This document shows positions 1 through 5,295 of a stretch of 5,479 nucleotides of DNA, piece by piece. The notes beneath the pieces were generated by a model. It searched no databases. It was not told where the DNA came from and saw only the letters and a list, made by a program, of their open reading frames with translations. Source of the DNA: DASXIW01 sp036497785 (lineage in GTDB: Bacteria > Pseudomonadota > Alphaproteobacteria > Acetobacterales > Acetobacteraceae). The stretch's first letter is position 1. The number at the start of each line of letters is the position of its first letter. The stretch lies in NCBI GenBank assembly GCA_036497785.1, contig DASXIW010000086.1, forward strand, positions 1 to 5,479, given 5' to 3'. The position numbers and the translations under genes were made by a program.

Positions 1-247
1 ACAACAATACCCAGTCGATTGCCATCGCCAGAAGACCAGCGGCGATCGCCGCTGCGGGCAGCGCTCCCCAGATCGGCATGCCGGCCGCGCGGGTCAGCAG
101 CAGCGCCACGAACGCGCCGGCCGAGAAATAAAACCCGTAGGTGAGGTTGATTACGCGCAGCACGCCGAACATCAGCGTGAAGCCGAGTGCGAACAGCGCA
201 TAGGTGGCGCCAAGCAGGACGCCGTTGGCGAGTTGTTGGGCCAGCAT
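1..247 (-). CDS. Branched-chain amino acid-type ABC transporter permease, LivH family (partial)
   Basis: The first 82 codons of an inner-membrane permease are visible; the gene continues past the left edge. Reading from the ATG at 247, the protein begins MLAQQLANGVLLGATYALFA and continues through LGFTLMFGVLRVINLTYGFY, which matches the conserved N-terminus of LivH permeases (usual form GLTYALxALGLTLIFGVLRVINFAHG). Hydrophobic stretches at about residues 8-28, 38-52 and 60-80 fit the first membrane helices. An in-frame TAA at 263-265 lies just upstream, so no earlier start is possible; the ribosome-binding site is weak. It follows the binding-protein gene on the same strand after 61 bases and should form the membrane channel of the same importer. 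A LivM permease and LivF/LivG ATPases would be expected beyond the edge. The substrate cannot be read from sequence: LivK/LivH-type systems also move amides, urea and aromatic acids. Confidence 0.9.
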   Translation of the reverse strand, partial: MLAQQLANGVLLGATYALFALGFTLMFGVLRVINLTYGFYFSAGAFVALLLTRAAGMPIWGALPAAAIAAGLLAMAIDWVLL

Positions 248-271
248 GGCAGCGGTCTTAGCTTAGGAATT

Positions 272-296
272 CCCCGGACGCATCATGCGTCCAGGG
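272..296 (-). terminator. Hairpin between binding-protein and permease genes
   Basis: In the minus-strand transcript, GGACGC pairs with GCGTCC around an ATGAT loop (plus-strand arms at 276-281 and 287-292). A further CCC/GGG pairing lies outside a single mismatch (272-274 with 294-296). No run of U follows, so it is not a typical Rho-independent terminator. Hairpins in this position in ABC importer operons often let the binding protein be made in excess by blocking 3' decay or causing partial termination. That role is inferred here. Confidence 0.45.
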
Positions 297-308
297 TTCC
301 GCGCCGCT

Positions 309-1448
309 TTATTTTGCAATAGCGAACTGACCGCCCTGCATCTCCAACACCACGACACCGGCGGTGGAGGCGGGGTCGCGATGGTCGGTGAAGGTGAACG
401 GGCCCATCACGCCGGTATATTTGGTCTGCGCCAGAGCCGTCGTGATCTTGGCGGGATCGGCCGCGCCGGCCCGATCTATGGCGTCCGCGACGATGAACAT
501 GCAGTCATAAGCCTGGGCCGCGAACTGGTCGGGGTCCTTGTTGTACTTGGCCTTGAAGGCGGCAACGAATTTGGTGTTCAGCGGGTCGGGTTTGCCGATG
601 AACCACGGGCTGCCCACCAGCAGCCCATCCGCCGCCGCGCCCGCGATCTCGCCCAGCTTCGGCGAATTGGCGCCGTTGCCACCGATGAACTGCGTCTCCT
701 TGCCGAAGCCCAGCTGGCGGGCCTGCAAAAGCACGCCGGAGACGGGTTCGACCAGGGCGGAGATGCCCACCGCGTCCGGCTTCAGCCCCTTTGTCTTGGT
801 CAGCTGGGCCGAGAAATCCGTGTCCTTGCTGCCGAAGGTCTCGATGGTCAGGATCTTCAGCCCGATTTTGTCGGCCGACGCCTTCATCACGTCGAAGCCG
901 GATTTCGAAAAAGCGTCGTCATTGGCATAGATCAGCGCGATCGTCTTCACGCCGCGCGACTGCGCCTTTTCGAAGGTGACGGGCACCACGTCCGATTCCG
1001 GCAGCGAGGTGCGGAACACGTACGGCCCGATATCGGTGATGCCGTTGGCGGTGGTGGAGGTGCCAATGATCGGGATCTTGCGCTCGTTCACCACCGGGCC
1101 GACCGCGAACATCTCGTTGGACAGGGTGGGGCCGATGATCGTCACCACCTTGTCGCGGCCGATCAGCTTGCGCGCGGCGTTGATCGCCTGGTCCTTGTTG
1201 GCCGCGGAATCCTCGACCGTGAGCGCGATCTTCCGGCCGCCGAGCACGCCTTTCGCGTTGATCTCCTCCAGCGCCAGATCCAGCCCGCCCTTGATGGCCA
1301 CGCCATAGGCGGCGTTTGGCCCGGAAAGGATCTCGATTGCGCCGACGGGAACGGTTTGCGTCTGGGCGGAGGCTGGCGGGACGGAGGCGGGCAGGGCGGC
1401 CGCACCGGCAAAGCCAGCCATGCCAGCCAGCAGCTGTCGTCTGTTCAT
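309..1448 (-). CDS. Periplasmic substrate-binding protein of a LivK-type ABC importer
   Basis: This 379-residue protein captures the transported substrate in the periplasm and delivers it to the LivH/LivM membrane channel. The N-terminus, MNRRQLLAGMAGFAG, is a signal peptide with a twin-arginine-like RRxLL start, a hydrophobic core and a likely cut after PASA (residue 28). Export may be Tat or Sec. The mature part has the type I periplasmic-binding fold of the Leu/Ile/Val family (Peripla_BP_6): strand VPVGAIEILSGPNAAYG (33-49), amphipathic helix GGLDLALEEINAKGVLGGRK (54-73), the DSAANKDQAINAARKLI segment (80-96), and the inter-lobe ligand region IIGTSTTANG (127-136). The second lobe contains IALIYANDDAF (170-180) and DAVGIS (225-230). 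The length is typical. GGAGG sits 7 bases before the ATG. It is the first gene of the left-hand operon, and the ligand is not predictable by eye. Confidence 0.93.
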   Translation of the reverse strand: MNRRQLLAGMAGFAGAAALPASVPPASAQTQTVPVGAIEILSGPNAAYGVAIKGGLDLALEEINAKGVLGGRKIALTVEDSAANKDQAINAARKLIGRDKVVTIIGPTLSNEMFAVGPVVNERKIPIIGTSTTANGITDIGPYVFRTSLPESDVVPVTFEKAQSRGVKTIALIYANDDAFSKSGFDVMKASADKIGLKILTIETFGSKDTDFSAQLTKTKGLKPDAVGISALVEPVSGVLLQARQLGFGKETQFIGGNGANSPKLGEIAGAAADGLLVGSPWFIGKPDPLNTKFVAAFKAKYNKDPDQFAAQAYDCMFIVADAIDRAGAADPAKITTALAQTKYTGVMGPFTFTDHRDPASTAGVVVLEMQGGQFAIAK

Positions 1449-1455
1449 AGGGTTT

Positions 1456-1460
1456 CCTCC
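1456..1460 (-). promoter_or_regulatory. Strong ribosome-binding site of the binding-protein gene
   Basis: The minus strand reads GGAGG followed by AAACCCT and then ATG. This is a near-perfect Shine-Dalgarno site at 7-base spacing that fixes the start at 1448 and suits a highly made periplasmic protein. Confidence 0.8.
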
Positions 1461-1466
1461 GAAACG

Positions 1467-1472
1467 ATTATG
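1467..1472 (-). promoter_or_regulatory. Candidate -10 box for the importer operon
   Basis: The minus strand reads CATAAT, five of six matches to TATAAT, in the divergent gap. It would give a leader of only about 12 bases, holding just the ribosome-binding site. No good -35 box is present 16-18 bases upstream, so the call is weak; an activator-dependent promoter would be one explanation. Confidence 0.25.
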
Positions 1473-1558
1473 CGCACCCTACTCGAAGTTTGCGGCAGAT
1501 CAAGGCGAGTGCCGTGCCCCTACTTGCCACCGGGCGGGATCCGCGCGATGCAGCTTGC

Positions 1559-2368
1559 ATGACCCAACGTCTGCGCATCGCCACCTGGAACATCAACTCG
1601 CTGCGCCTGCGGCTGCCGCTGTTGCGCAACCTGATCGCCGAACTGGACCCGGACGTCATCTGCCTGCAGGAGACCAAGGTCCCGGACGAACTGTTCCCGC
1701 AAAAGGCTCCGGCGCAGCTCGGCTATCCGCATGTCGCTTATAAGGGCATGAAGGGGTATAACGGCGTCGCTATCCTCTCGCGCATACCACTGGCGCTGCA
1801 CGGCACCGCGCCCGATTGGTGCGGCCGCGGCGATTCGCGGCATGTCGCGGTGCTGCTGGATCTCGCATCCGGCCCGGTCGAGCTGCATGATTTCTACATC
1901 CCGGCTGGCGGCGACATCCCGGACCGGGAGGCGAACCCGAAATTCGCCCACAAGCTGGATTTCGTCGCCGAGGCCACCGCCTGGTTCAAGGCCCGGCCGG
2001 CCCTGGCGCGCACGGTGCTGGTGGGCGACCTCAACATCGCCCCGCTGGAGCACGATGTCTGGAGCCACAGGCAGCTGCTGGACGTGGTCAGCCACACTCC
2101 CGTGGAAACCACCGCCCTGCTCGCCATGCAATGCGGCACCTTCCACGACGCGCTCAGGCATTTCGTGCCGGAAGACCAGAAACTCTACACGTGGTGGTCC
2201 TACCGCAACCGTGACTGGCGCGTGTCGGATCGCGGCCGCCGGCTCGACCACGTCTGGGTGAGCCCGGATCTGAAGGACGGGCTGGTCTCCCACACGATCC
2301 TGAAGGATGCCCGGGACTGGCCGCAGACCAGCGACCACGTCCCGGTCTGCGTCGAGCTGGAAGTCTAA
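1559..2368 (+). CDS. xthA: Exodeoxyribonuclease III (AP endonuclease, Xth family)
   Basis: A 269-residue member of the exonuclease III / AP endonuclease 1 family, which cuts DNA 5' to abasic sites and removes 3' blocking groups during base-excision repair in the cytoplasm. All the family's active-site blocks are present: ATWNINSLR (N11), CLQETKVPD (metal ligand E38), GVAILSR (69-75), FYIPAGGD (Y113), VLVGDLNIAP (D157, N159), RRLDHVWVS (D230) and TSDHVPV (D259, H260). The length matches the usual 255-270 residues. The start at 1559 places ATWN at residues 8-11, as in relatives. The frame is open upstream to an ATG at 1490, but those extra residues do not look like family sequence. No good Shine-Dalgarno site precedes 1559; a five-codon mini-ORF (ATG at 1548) ends in TGA overlapping this ATG. 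It is divergent from the importer operon and convergent with the response regulator gene. Confidence 0.96.
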   Translation: MTQRLRIATWNINSLRLRLPLLRNLIAELDPDVICLQETKVPDELFPQKAPAQLGYPHVAYKGMKGYNGVAILSRIPLALHGTAPDWCGRGDSRHVAVLLDLASGPVELHDFYIPAGGDIPDREANPKFAHKLDFVAEATAWFKARPALARTVLVGDLNIAPLEHDVWSHRQLLDVVSHTPVETTALLAMQCGTFHDALRHFVPEDQKLYTWWSYRNRDWRVSDRGRRLDHVWVSPDLKDGLVSHTILKDARDWPQTSDHVPVCVELEV

Positions 2369-2406
2369 CCAGCCGGAAGGTTAACCGGTTGGAGGTTAAC
2401 CAGCCC
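2366..2406. repeat. Short repeated palindromes between convergent xth and regulator genes
   Basis: GGTTAACC, itself a palindrome, occurs at 2379-2386 and again at 2394-2401. TAACCAGCC occurs at 2366-2374 and 2397-2405. TAACC thus recurs three times at 15-16 base steps. The two GGTTAACC copies can pair as an 8-bp stem with a 7-base loop on either strand and may act as a weak bidirectional terminator, although there is no U tract. Both stop codons lie inside the repeated block. Confidence 0.5.
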
Positions 2407-3112
2407 GTTCCAGTCCCACCGGGTCGAGCCGGTAACCCCCGCCCTCCGTCAGCAGCAACCGCGCGCTGGTCGGATCGGGTTCGATCTTCTGGCGCAGCCG
2501 GTAGATATGCGTCTCCAGCGTATGCGTGGTCACCGCGGCGTTGTAGCCCCACACCTCGTTCAGCAGCACCTGCCGCCCGACCGGCTTGGTGCCGGCGCGG
2601 TAGAGGAACTTCAGGATCGCCGCCTCTTTCTCGGTCAGCCGGATCCTGCGGTTTCGCACGGCATCCTGCAGCAGCTTTGCAGATGGCCGGAACGTGTACG
2701 GCCCGATCGTGAAAACCGCGTCCTCGCTGTTCTCGAAGATGCGCAGCTGCGCCCGCAGCCGGGCGAGCAACTCAGCCATGCGAAAAGGCTTGGCGATATA
2801 ATCGTTCGCGCCCGAGTCGAGCCCGCGAACGATGTCGGCCTCGTCGTCCGAGCCCGTCAGCATGATTATCGGAACCTTGACGCCGTGCCTGCGAAGCCGC
2901 GAGCACAGATCGCGCCCGTCGCCATCCGGCAGGCCGACGTCAAGGATCACGGCGTCGTAGCGGACAGCGCCGCCGGTCACCTGGGCTTCTGCTTCTGCTG
3001 CACTATCCGCCTCATATGCCACGAACTCACCGTCGACGGAGAGTTGCTCAGCAAGCATGACGCGCAAGACGTGGTCGTCATCAACGATTAAAATGGGCCG
3101 TTCCCCGGCCAT
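2396..3112 (-). CDS. OmpR/PhoB-type DNA-binding response regulator (orphan)
   Basis: A 238-residue two-component response regulator: phosphorylation of the receiver domain controls DNA binding by the C-terminal winged helix. The receiver domain (about 5-122) begins PILIVDDD, with acidic pocket D12/D13. The phospho-acceptor is D58 in VILDVGLPDGDG, with the conserved T86 (MLTGSDDE) and K108 (DYIAKPF). The winged-helix domain (about 133-231) shows LTEKEAAILKFL, the recognition-helix segment THTLETHIYRLRQKIEPD (196-213) and the wing hairpin TEGGGYRLDP. The length is typical of the family. The start at 3112 is chosen because GAAGGA lies 8 bases before it and because IVDDD then sits near residue 10; an upstream ATG at 3154 would add 14 poorly matching residues. 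No histidine kinase gene adjoins it, so the partner and regulon are unknown. A dyad 48-65 bases upstream could be an autoregulatory site. Confidence 0.94.
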   Translation of the reverse strand: MAGERPILIVDDDHVLRVMLAEQLSVDGEFVAYEADSAAEAEAQVTGGAVRYDAVILDVGLPDGDGRDLCSRLRRHGVKVPIIMLTGSDDEADIVRGLDSGANDYIAKPFRMAELLARLRAQLRIFENSEDAVFTIGPYTFRPSAKLLQDAVRNRRIRLTEKEAAILKFLYRAGTKPVGRQVLLNEVWGYNAAVTTHTLETHIYRLRQKIEPDPTSARLLLTEGGGYRLDPVGLERAG

Positions 3113-3120
3113 GTAGAATT

Positions 3121-3126
3121 TCCTTC
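3121..3126 (-). promoter_or_regulatory. Ribosome-binding site that sets the regulator start
   Basis: The minus strand reads GAAGGA, then AATTCTAC, then ATG at 3112. This good site at 8-base spacing favours the start at 3112 over the upstream ATG at 3154. Confidence 0.7.
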
Positions 3127-3159
3127 TATCCGTCACAGCGCGAACCGCTCGCAAACCGC

Positions 3160-3177
3160 ATTGAATGCCCTTTCAAT
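3160..3177. promoter_or_regulatory. Dyad ATTGAA-N6-TTCAAT upstream of the regulator gene
   Basis: This perfect 6+6 inverted repeat with a 6-base spacer (TGCCCT) ends 48 bases before the regulator start codon. Its size and position suit an operator. OmpR-type regulators more often use direct repeats, so whether the neighbouring regulator binds here is unknown. Confidence 0.35.
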
Positions 3178-3234
3178 CGCATAGTTGCGGCGGAGGTTCC
3201 ACTAATCGATGCACGGTGTATGGGAAATCGGGTA

Positions 3235-3262
3235 TTGCCGTCCACTGGGCGGCACTTATTTT
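3235..3262 (+). promoter_or_regulatory. Candidate sigma-70-type promoter for ribA
   Basis: TTGCCG (3235-3240) and TATTTT (3257-3262) are separated by 16 bases; each matches the consensus at four of six positions. Transcription would start near 3269, giving a leader of about 100 bases before ribA. No conserved FMN-riboswitch core is seen in that leader. This is the best match I can see in the 255-base divergent region, but it is moderate. Confidence 0.3.
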
Positions 3263-3263
3263 A

Positions 3264-3275
3264 GTGAAGATTCAC
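3264..3275. promoter_or_regulatory. Dyad GTGAA-GA-TTCAC next to the ribA candidate promoter
   Basis: A compact inverted repeat with 5-base arms begins 2 bases after the candidate -10 box, overlapping the expected transcription start. A repressor bound there would block ribA transcription. The function is inferred only from symmetry and position. Confidence 0.3.
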
Positions 3276-3355
3276 GCTTCGCAACCCGTGCAGGCATCCA
3301 AGACGCAATTGGGCGACTGTAACCAAATACACGCGCGACCCGATTCATATTACAC

Positions 3356-3359
3356 AGGA
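3356..3359 (+). promoter_or_regulatory. Ribosome-binding site favouring a TTG start for ribA
   Basis: AGGA lies 8 bases before TTG at 3368. The in-frame ATG codons at 3395 and 3410 have no comparable site, so TTG is preferred. Confidence 0.5.
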
Positions 3360-3367
3360 TCAGACGC

Positions 3368-4576
3368 TTGAATTTCCCGACGCCCGAAAGCGACATGACC
3401 CACGCGGAAATGCGCAATGTCTCCCCGATCGATGCCAAGGGTCCGCCCGGCCCGATCCCCGACGCGGCAGCCCTGCGTTTGCGGGCGGTGCATCGCGCGG
3501 TGTCGGAGCTGAAGCGGGGCATTCCCGTGCTCCTGGCCGGCACCCCGGGCCTGGTTGTGCTGCCGGCCGAAACGGCTGGCGCCCGTGGCCTGCGAGAGCT
3601 GACGGCCCTGGCAGCCACCCCGCCCGTGCTGCTGCTCGCCTCGGGTCGCGCCGCGACGATACTGCGCCGGCCGGTGCCCCAGGGCGCCGCCGCCATTGCG
3701 CTGCGCCTGTCGCCGGCGATGCTCGTCCCCGAGATCCTTCAGGGCCTGGCGGATCCGACGGTGGAGCAGATGCTGCCGGGCGAGGCGGACCTCGCCGGCG
3801 AGGTTCCCAGTCTGGCCGAATCCGCGATCGCGCTGGCCAAGCTCGCGCGGCTGCTACCCGCCATGCTGGTCGCCACCGCCTCCGCCACCGCCACCGCCGC
3901 CGACGACGCCGCCGCGCGTGCCGGTGCGACAGGACTGCTCTCGGTGCTGCCCGCCGACATCCTGGCCTATCCCACAACGGAAGCGACAGAAATGCGCCGG
4001 CTCGTCGAGGTCCCGGTGCCGCTGGAAGGCGCCCCCGACGCCCGGATCGTGGCCTTCCGGGCGCCCGATGCGGGGCTGGAGCATCTCGCCATCCTGGTCG
4101 GCCATCCCGAAGGCACCGTCTCGCCGTTGGTGCGGCTGCATTCCGAATGCTTCACCGGCGACCTGCTGGGCAGCCTGCGCTGCGATTGTGGCGCCCAGTT
4201 GCGCGGCGCCATCAAGCGGATGGCGGCGGAAGGCAGCGGCGTGCTGCTCTATCTGGCCCAGGAGGGGCGCGGCATTGGCCTGGTGAACAAGCTGCGCGCC
4301 TACGCCATGCAAGATCGCGGGCTTGACACGGTGGATGCCAATCACGCCTTGGGCTGGGGCATCGATGAGCGCAGCTTCCTGGTGGCCGCCAAGATGCTCG
4401 AGGATCTGGGCATCGGCAGCATCCGCCTGCTGACCAATAATCCGGACAAGGTCGCGGCCCTGACCGCCTGCGGCATGCAGGTTCTGGCGCGCGAGAGCCA
4501 CAGCTTTGCGCCGAACGGGGTGAACGACCTCTACCTCGCCACCAAAATGGAACGGCTGGGCCATCTTCTTGGCTGA
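3368..4576 (+). CDS. ribA: GTP cyclohydrolase II with a degenerate RibB-like N-terminal domain
   Basis: This enzyme opens GTP to the diaminopyrimidine that starts riboflavin synthesis, with release of formate and pyrophosphate. The C-terminal half (about 211-402) is a complete GTP cyclohydrolase II: the zinc cysteines are C261 (RLHSECFTGD) and C272/C274 (LRCDCGAQL). The catalytic region YLAQEGRGIGL (295-305), DTVDANHALG (320-329), DERSF (333-337) and RLLTNNPDKV (353-362) follow. The N-terminal half (about 35-205) resembles a DHBP synthase in outline (AVSELKRGIPVLLAG, LVVLPAETAG, and AIALAKLARLLPAMLVA near its end) but lacks the DDEDRENEGD acidic motif, so it should be inactive as RibB. An Ala/Thr-rich low-complexity stretch lies at 168-186. 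The TTG start at 3368 has a good ribosome-binding site; an ATG start at 3395 would shorten the protein by 9 residues. It overlaps the next gene by 8 bases. Confidence 0.95.
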   Translation: MNFPTPESDMTHAEMRNVSPIDAKGPPGPIPDAAALRLRAVHRAVSELKRGIPVLLAGTPGLVVLPAETAGARGLRELTALAATPPVLLLASGRAATILRRPVPQGAAAIALRLSPAMLVPEILQGLADPTVEQMLPGEADLAGEVPSLAESAIALAKLARLLPAMLVATASATATAADDAAARAGATGLLSVLPADILAYPTTEATEMRRLVEVPVPLEGAPDARIVAFRAPDAGLEHLAILVGHPEGTVSPLVRLHSECFTGDLLGSLRCDCGAQLRGAIKRMAAEGSGVLLYLAQEGRGIGLVNKLRAYAMQDRGLDTVDANHALGWGIDERSFLVAAKMLEDLGIGSIRLLTNNPDKVAALTACGMQVLARESHSFAPNGVNDLYLATKMERLGHLLG

Positions 4577-5087
4577 TCCGGGCGCTGATCCGGGGCCGGG
4601 CGAGGCTGTCGTCCACGGCGATGGCAGGCTCGTCTTCGCCGGCCGCGTCTACTGGGCGGCGCTGGGTCGTGCCGGCATCCGCGCCGAGAAACAGGAAGGC
4701 GACGCCGCTACCCCCGCCGGGCTGCTGCCCCTGCGCCGCGTCCTCTACCGCGCCGATCGTCAGCCAATCCCCCGCACCGCTGTTCCGCGCGAGCCGCTCA
4801 GCCCGGACGATGGCTGGTGCGACGACCCCACCCATGTCGATTACAACCGGCTGATCCGGCTGCCCCATCCCGCCCGGCACGAGGTGCTGTGGCGGGAAGA
4901 CGGGCTGTACGACGTGATCGGGGTACTCGGCTGGAACGATGCTCCGGTGGTCCGGGGCCGCGGCTCGGCCATCTTCCTGCACGTCGCGCGGCCCGATCTG
5001 TCACCCACCGAGGGCTGCGTCGCCCTGCCCCTAGGCGAACTGCGCCGGGTCCTGGAAGCCGGGCTCACCGCTTTGCGGCTGGGTTAG
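4569..5087 (+). CDS. YkuD-type L,D-transpeptidase family protein, no signal peptide
   Basis: A 172-residue member of the YkuD (L,D-transpeptidase catalytic) family. Blocks visible in order: KQEGDAATPAGLLPL (41-55), DDGWCDDPTHVDYNRLI (80-96), YDVIGVLGWNDAPV (114-127), GRGSAIFLHVARPD (130-143) and the catalytic SPTEGCVALP (145-154) with nucleophile C150 and H138. In this branch the usual SHGC is TEGC. Classical members form 3-3 peptidoglycan cross-links or attach proteins to peptidoglycan in the periplasm, but no signal peptide or membrane helix is visible here, so location and substrate are uncertain. The only start codon before the core is TTG at 4569, which overlaps the ribA stop by 8 bases and suggests translational coupling. 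A 12-base tandem duplication gives ADPGADPG at its N-terminus. Its stop codon TAG lies in the edge of the downstream repeat-like element. Confidence 0.85.
   Translation: MADPGADPGPGEAVVHGDGRLVFAGRVYWAALGRAGIRAEKQEGDAATPAGLLPLRRVLYRADRQPIPRTAVPREPLSPDDGWCDDPTHVDYNRLIRLPHPARHEVLWREDGLYDVIGVLGWNDAPVVRGRGSAIFLHVARPDLSPTEGCVALPLGELRRVLEAGLTALRLG
4572..4595 (+). repeat. 12-base tandem duplication at the ribA/L,D-transpeptidase junction
   Basis: GCTGATCCGGGC (4572-4583) is followed directly by GCTGATCCGGGG (4584-4595). The first unit holds the ribA stop codon; in the frame of the next gene the two units encode ADPG twice. It keeps both reading frames intact. Confidence 0.75.
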
Positions 5088-5189
5088 AGCATGATGGGTT
5101 CCGGTAGGCGAAGCCATCATGCTCCAGCTCTTTGTTTTAGCGAGCAATTTTATGGCCCGGTGATTCCACCTAAAGCCATATTTCTCTAG
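5085..5189. repeat. Two-hairpin intergenic repeat-like element
   Basis: The block is bounded by TAGAG at 5085-5089 and its complement CTCTA at 5184-5188. The first hairpin has perfect 11-base arms, GAGCATGATGG (5087-5097) and CCATCATGCTC (5114-5124), with an inner TTC/GAA pairing. The second has TATGGC (5151-5156) with GCCATA (5175-5180), and inside it GGTG (5159-5162) with CACC (5167-5170) around a four-base loop. A T-rich, less GC-rich linker joins them. GAGCATGATG...CATCATGCTC followed by a CTTTGTTTTAGCG-like tail resembles dispersed intergenic repeats I recall from alphaproteobacterial genomes. Membership in such a family is inference. The left end overlaps the stop codon of the gene before it. 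Confidence 0.6.
5087..5139 (+). terminator. Possible terminator of the ribA operon inside the repeat
   Basis: The 11-bp stem (5087-5097 with 5114-5124) is followed by the T-rich CTCTTTGTTTT at about 5128-5138. The tract starts about 4 bases after the stem and is interrupted, so efficiency is doubtful, but it directly follows the last gene. Confidence 0.4.
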
Positions 5190-5295
5190 CGCCGTGGACA
5201 GTCGCCACAGGGGCTCGCCGCCGCGCAGGCCGATTTGTTTGTGTGCCTAGGGATCCGTGATACGCTTGCCGGCGTAACAATTCTGTGGGCAGCCT
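5190..5295. other. Gene-free stretch before the right-hand partial gene
   Basis: No coding region is supported here. A small GTGG/CCAC stem lies at 5194-5208. No convincing promoter was found: the best guess pairs TTGTGT with TACGCT at 16-base spacing and matches consensus poorly. All three forward frames contain stop codons; the frame of the following partial gene opens only after the TAA at 5275. Confidence 0.5.

Noticed and set aside
1490..1558. Upstream extension of xth to an ATG at 1490
   Set aside because: The 23 extra residues do not resemble the family N-terminus, and the start at 1559 places ATWN at residues 8-11, as in relatives.
285..1562. Long plus-strand open frame of 425 codons opposite the binding-protein gene
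   Set aside because: It is antisense to a clear LivK-type gene; the translation is rich in Arg, Gly and His with no family motif, as expected for a shadow frame in high-GC coding DNA.
1520..2338. Minus-strand open frame opposite xth
   Set aside because: The exonuclease III motifs on the plus strand are complete; the antisense translation has no recognisable domain.
3113..3154. Upstream extension of the response regulator to an ATG at 3154
   Set aside because: The added residues are basic and do not fit the receiver fold, while the ATG at 3112 has a good ribosome-binding site.
3210..3292. Distant inverted repeat TGCACGG / CCGTGCA in the regulator-ribA gap
   Set aside because: Seven-base arms 69 bases apart are expected by chance at this base composition.
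3854..4564. Minus-strand open frame with a Gly run opposite ribA
   Set aside because: The Gly run is simply the complement of the GCC/ACC codon tract of ribA, and the rest lies opposite the catalytic domain.
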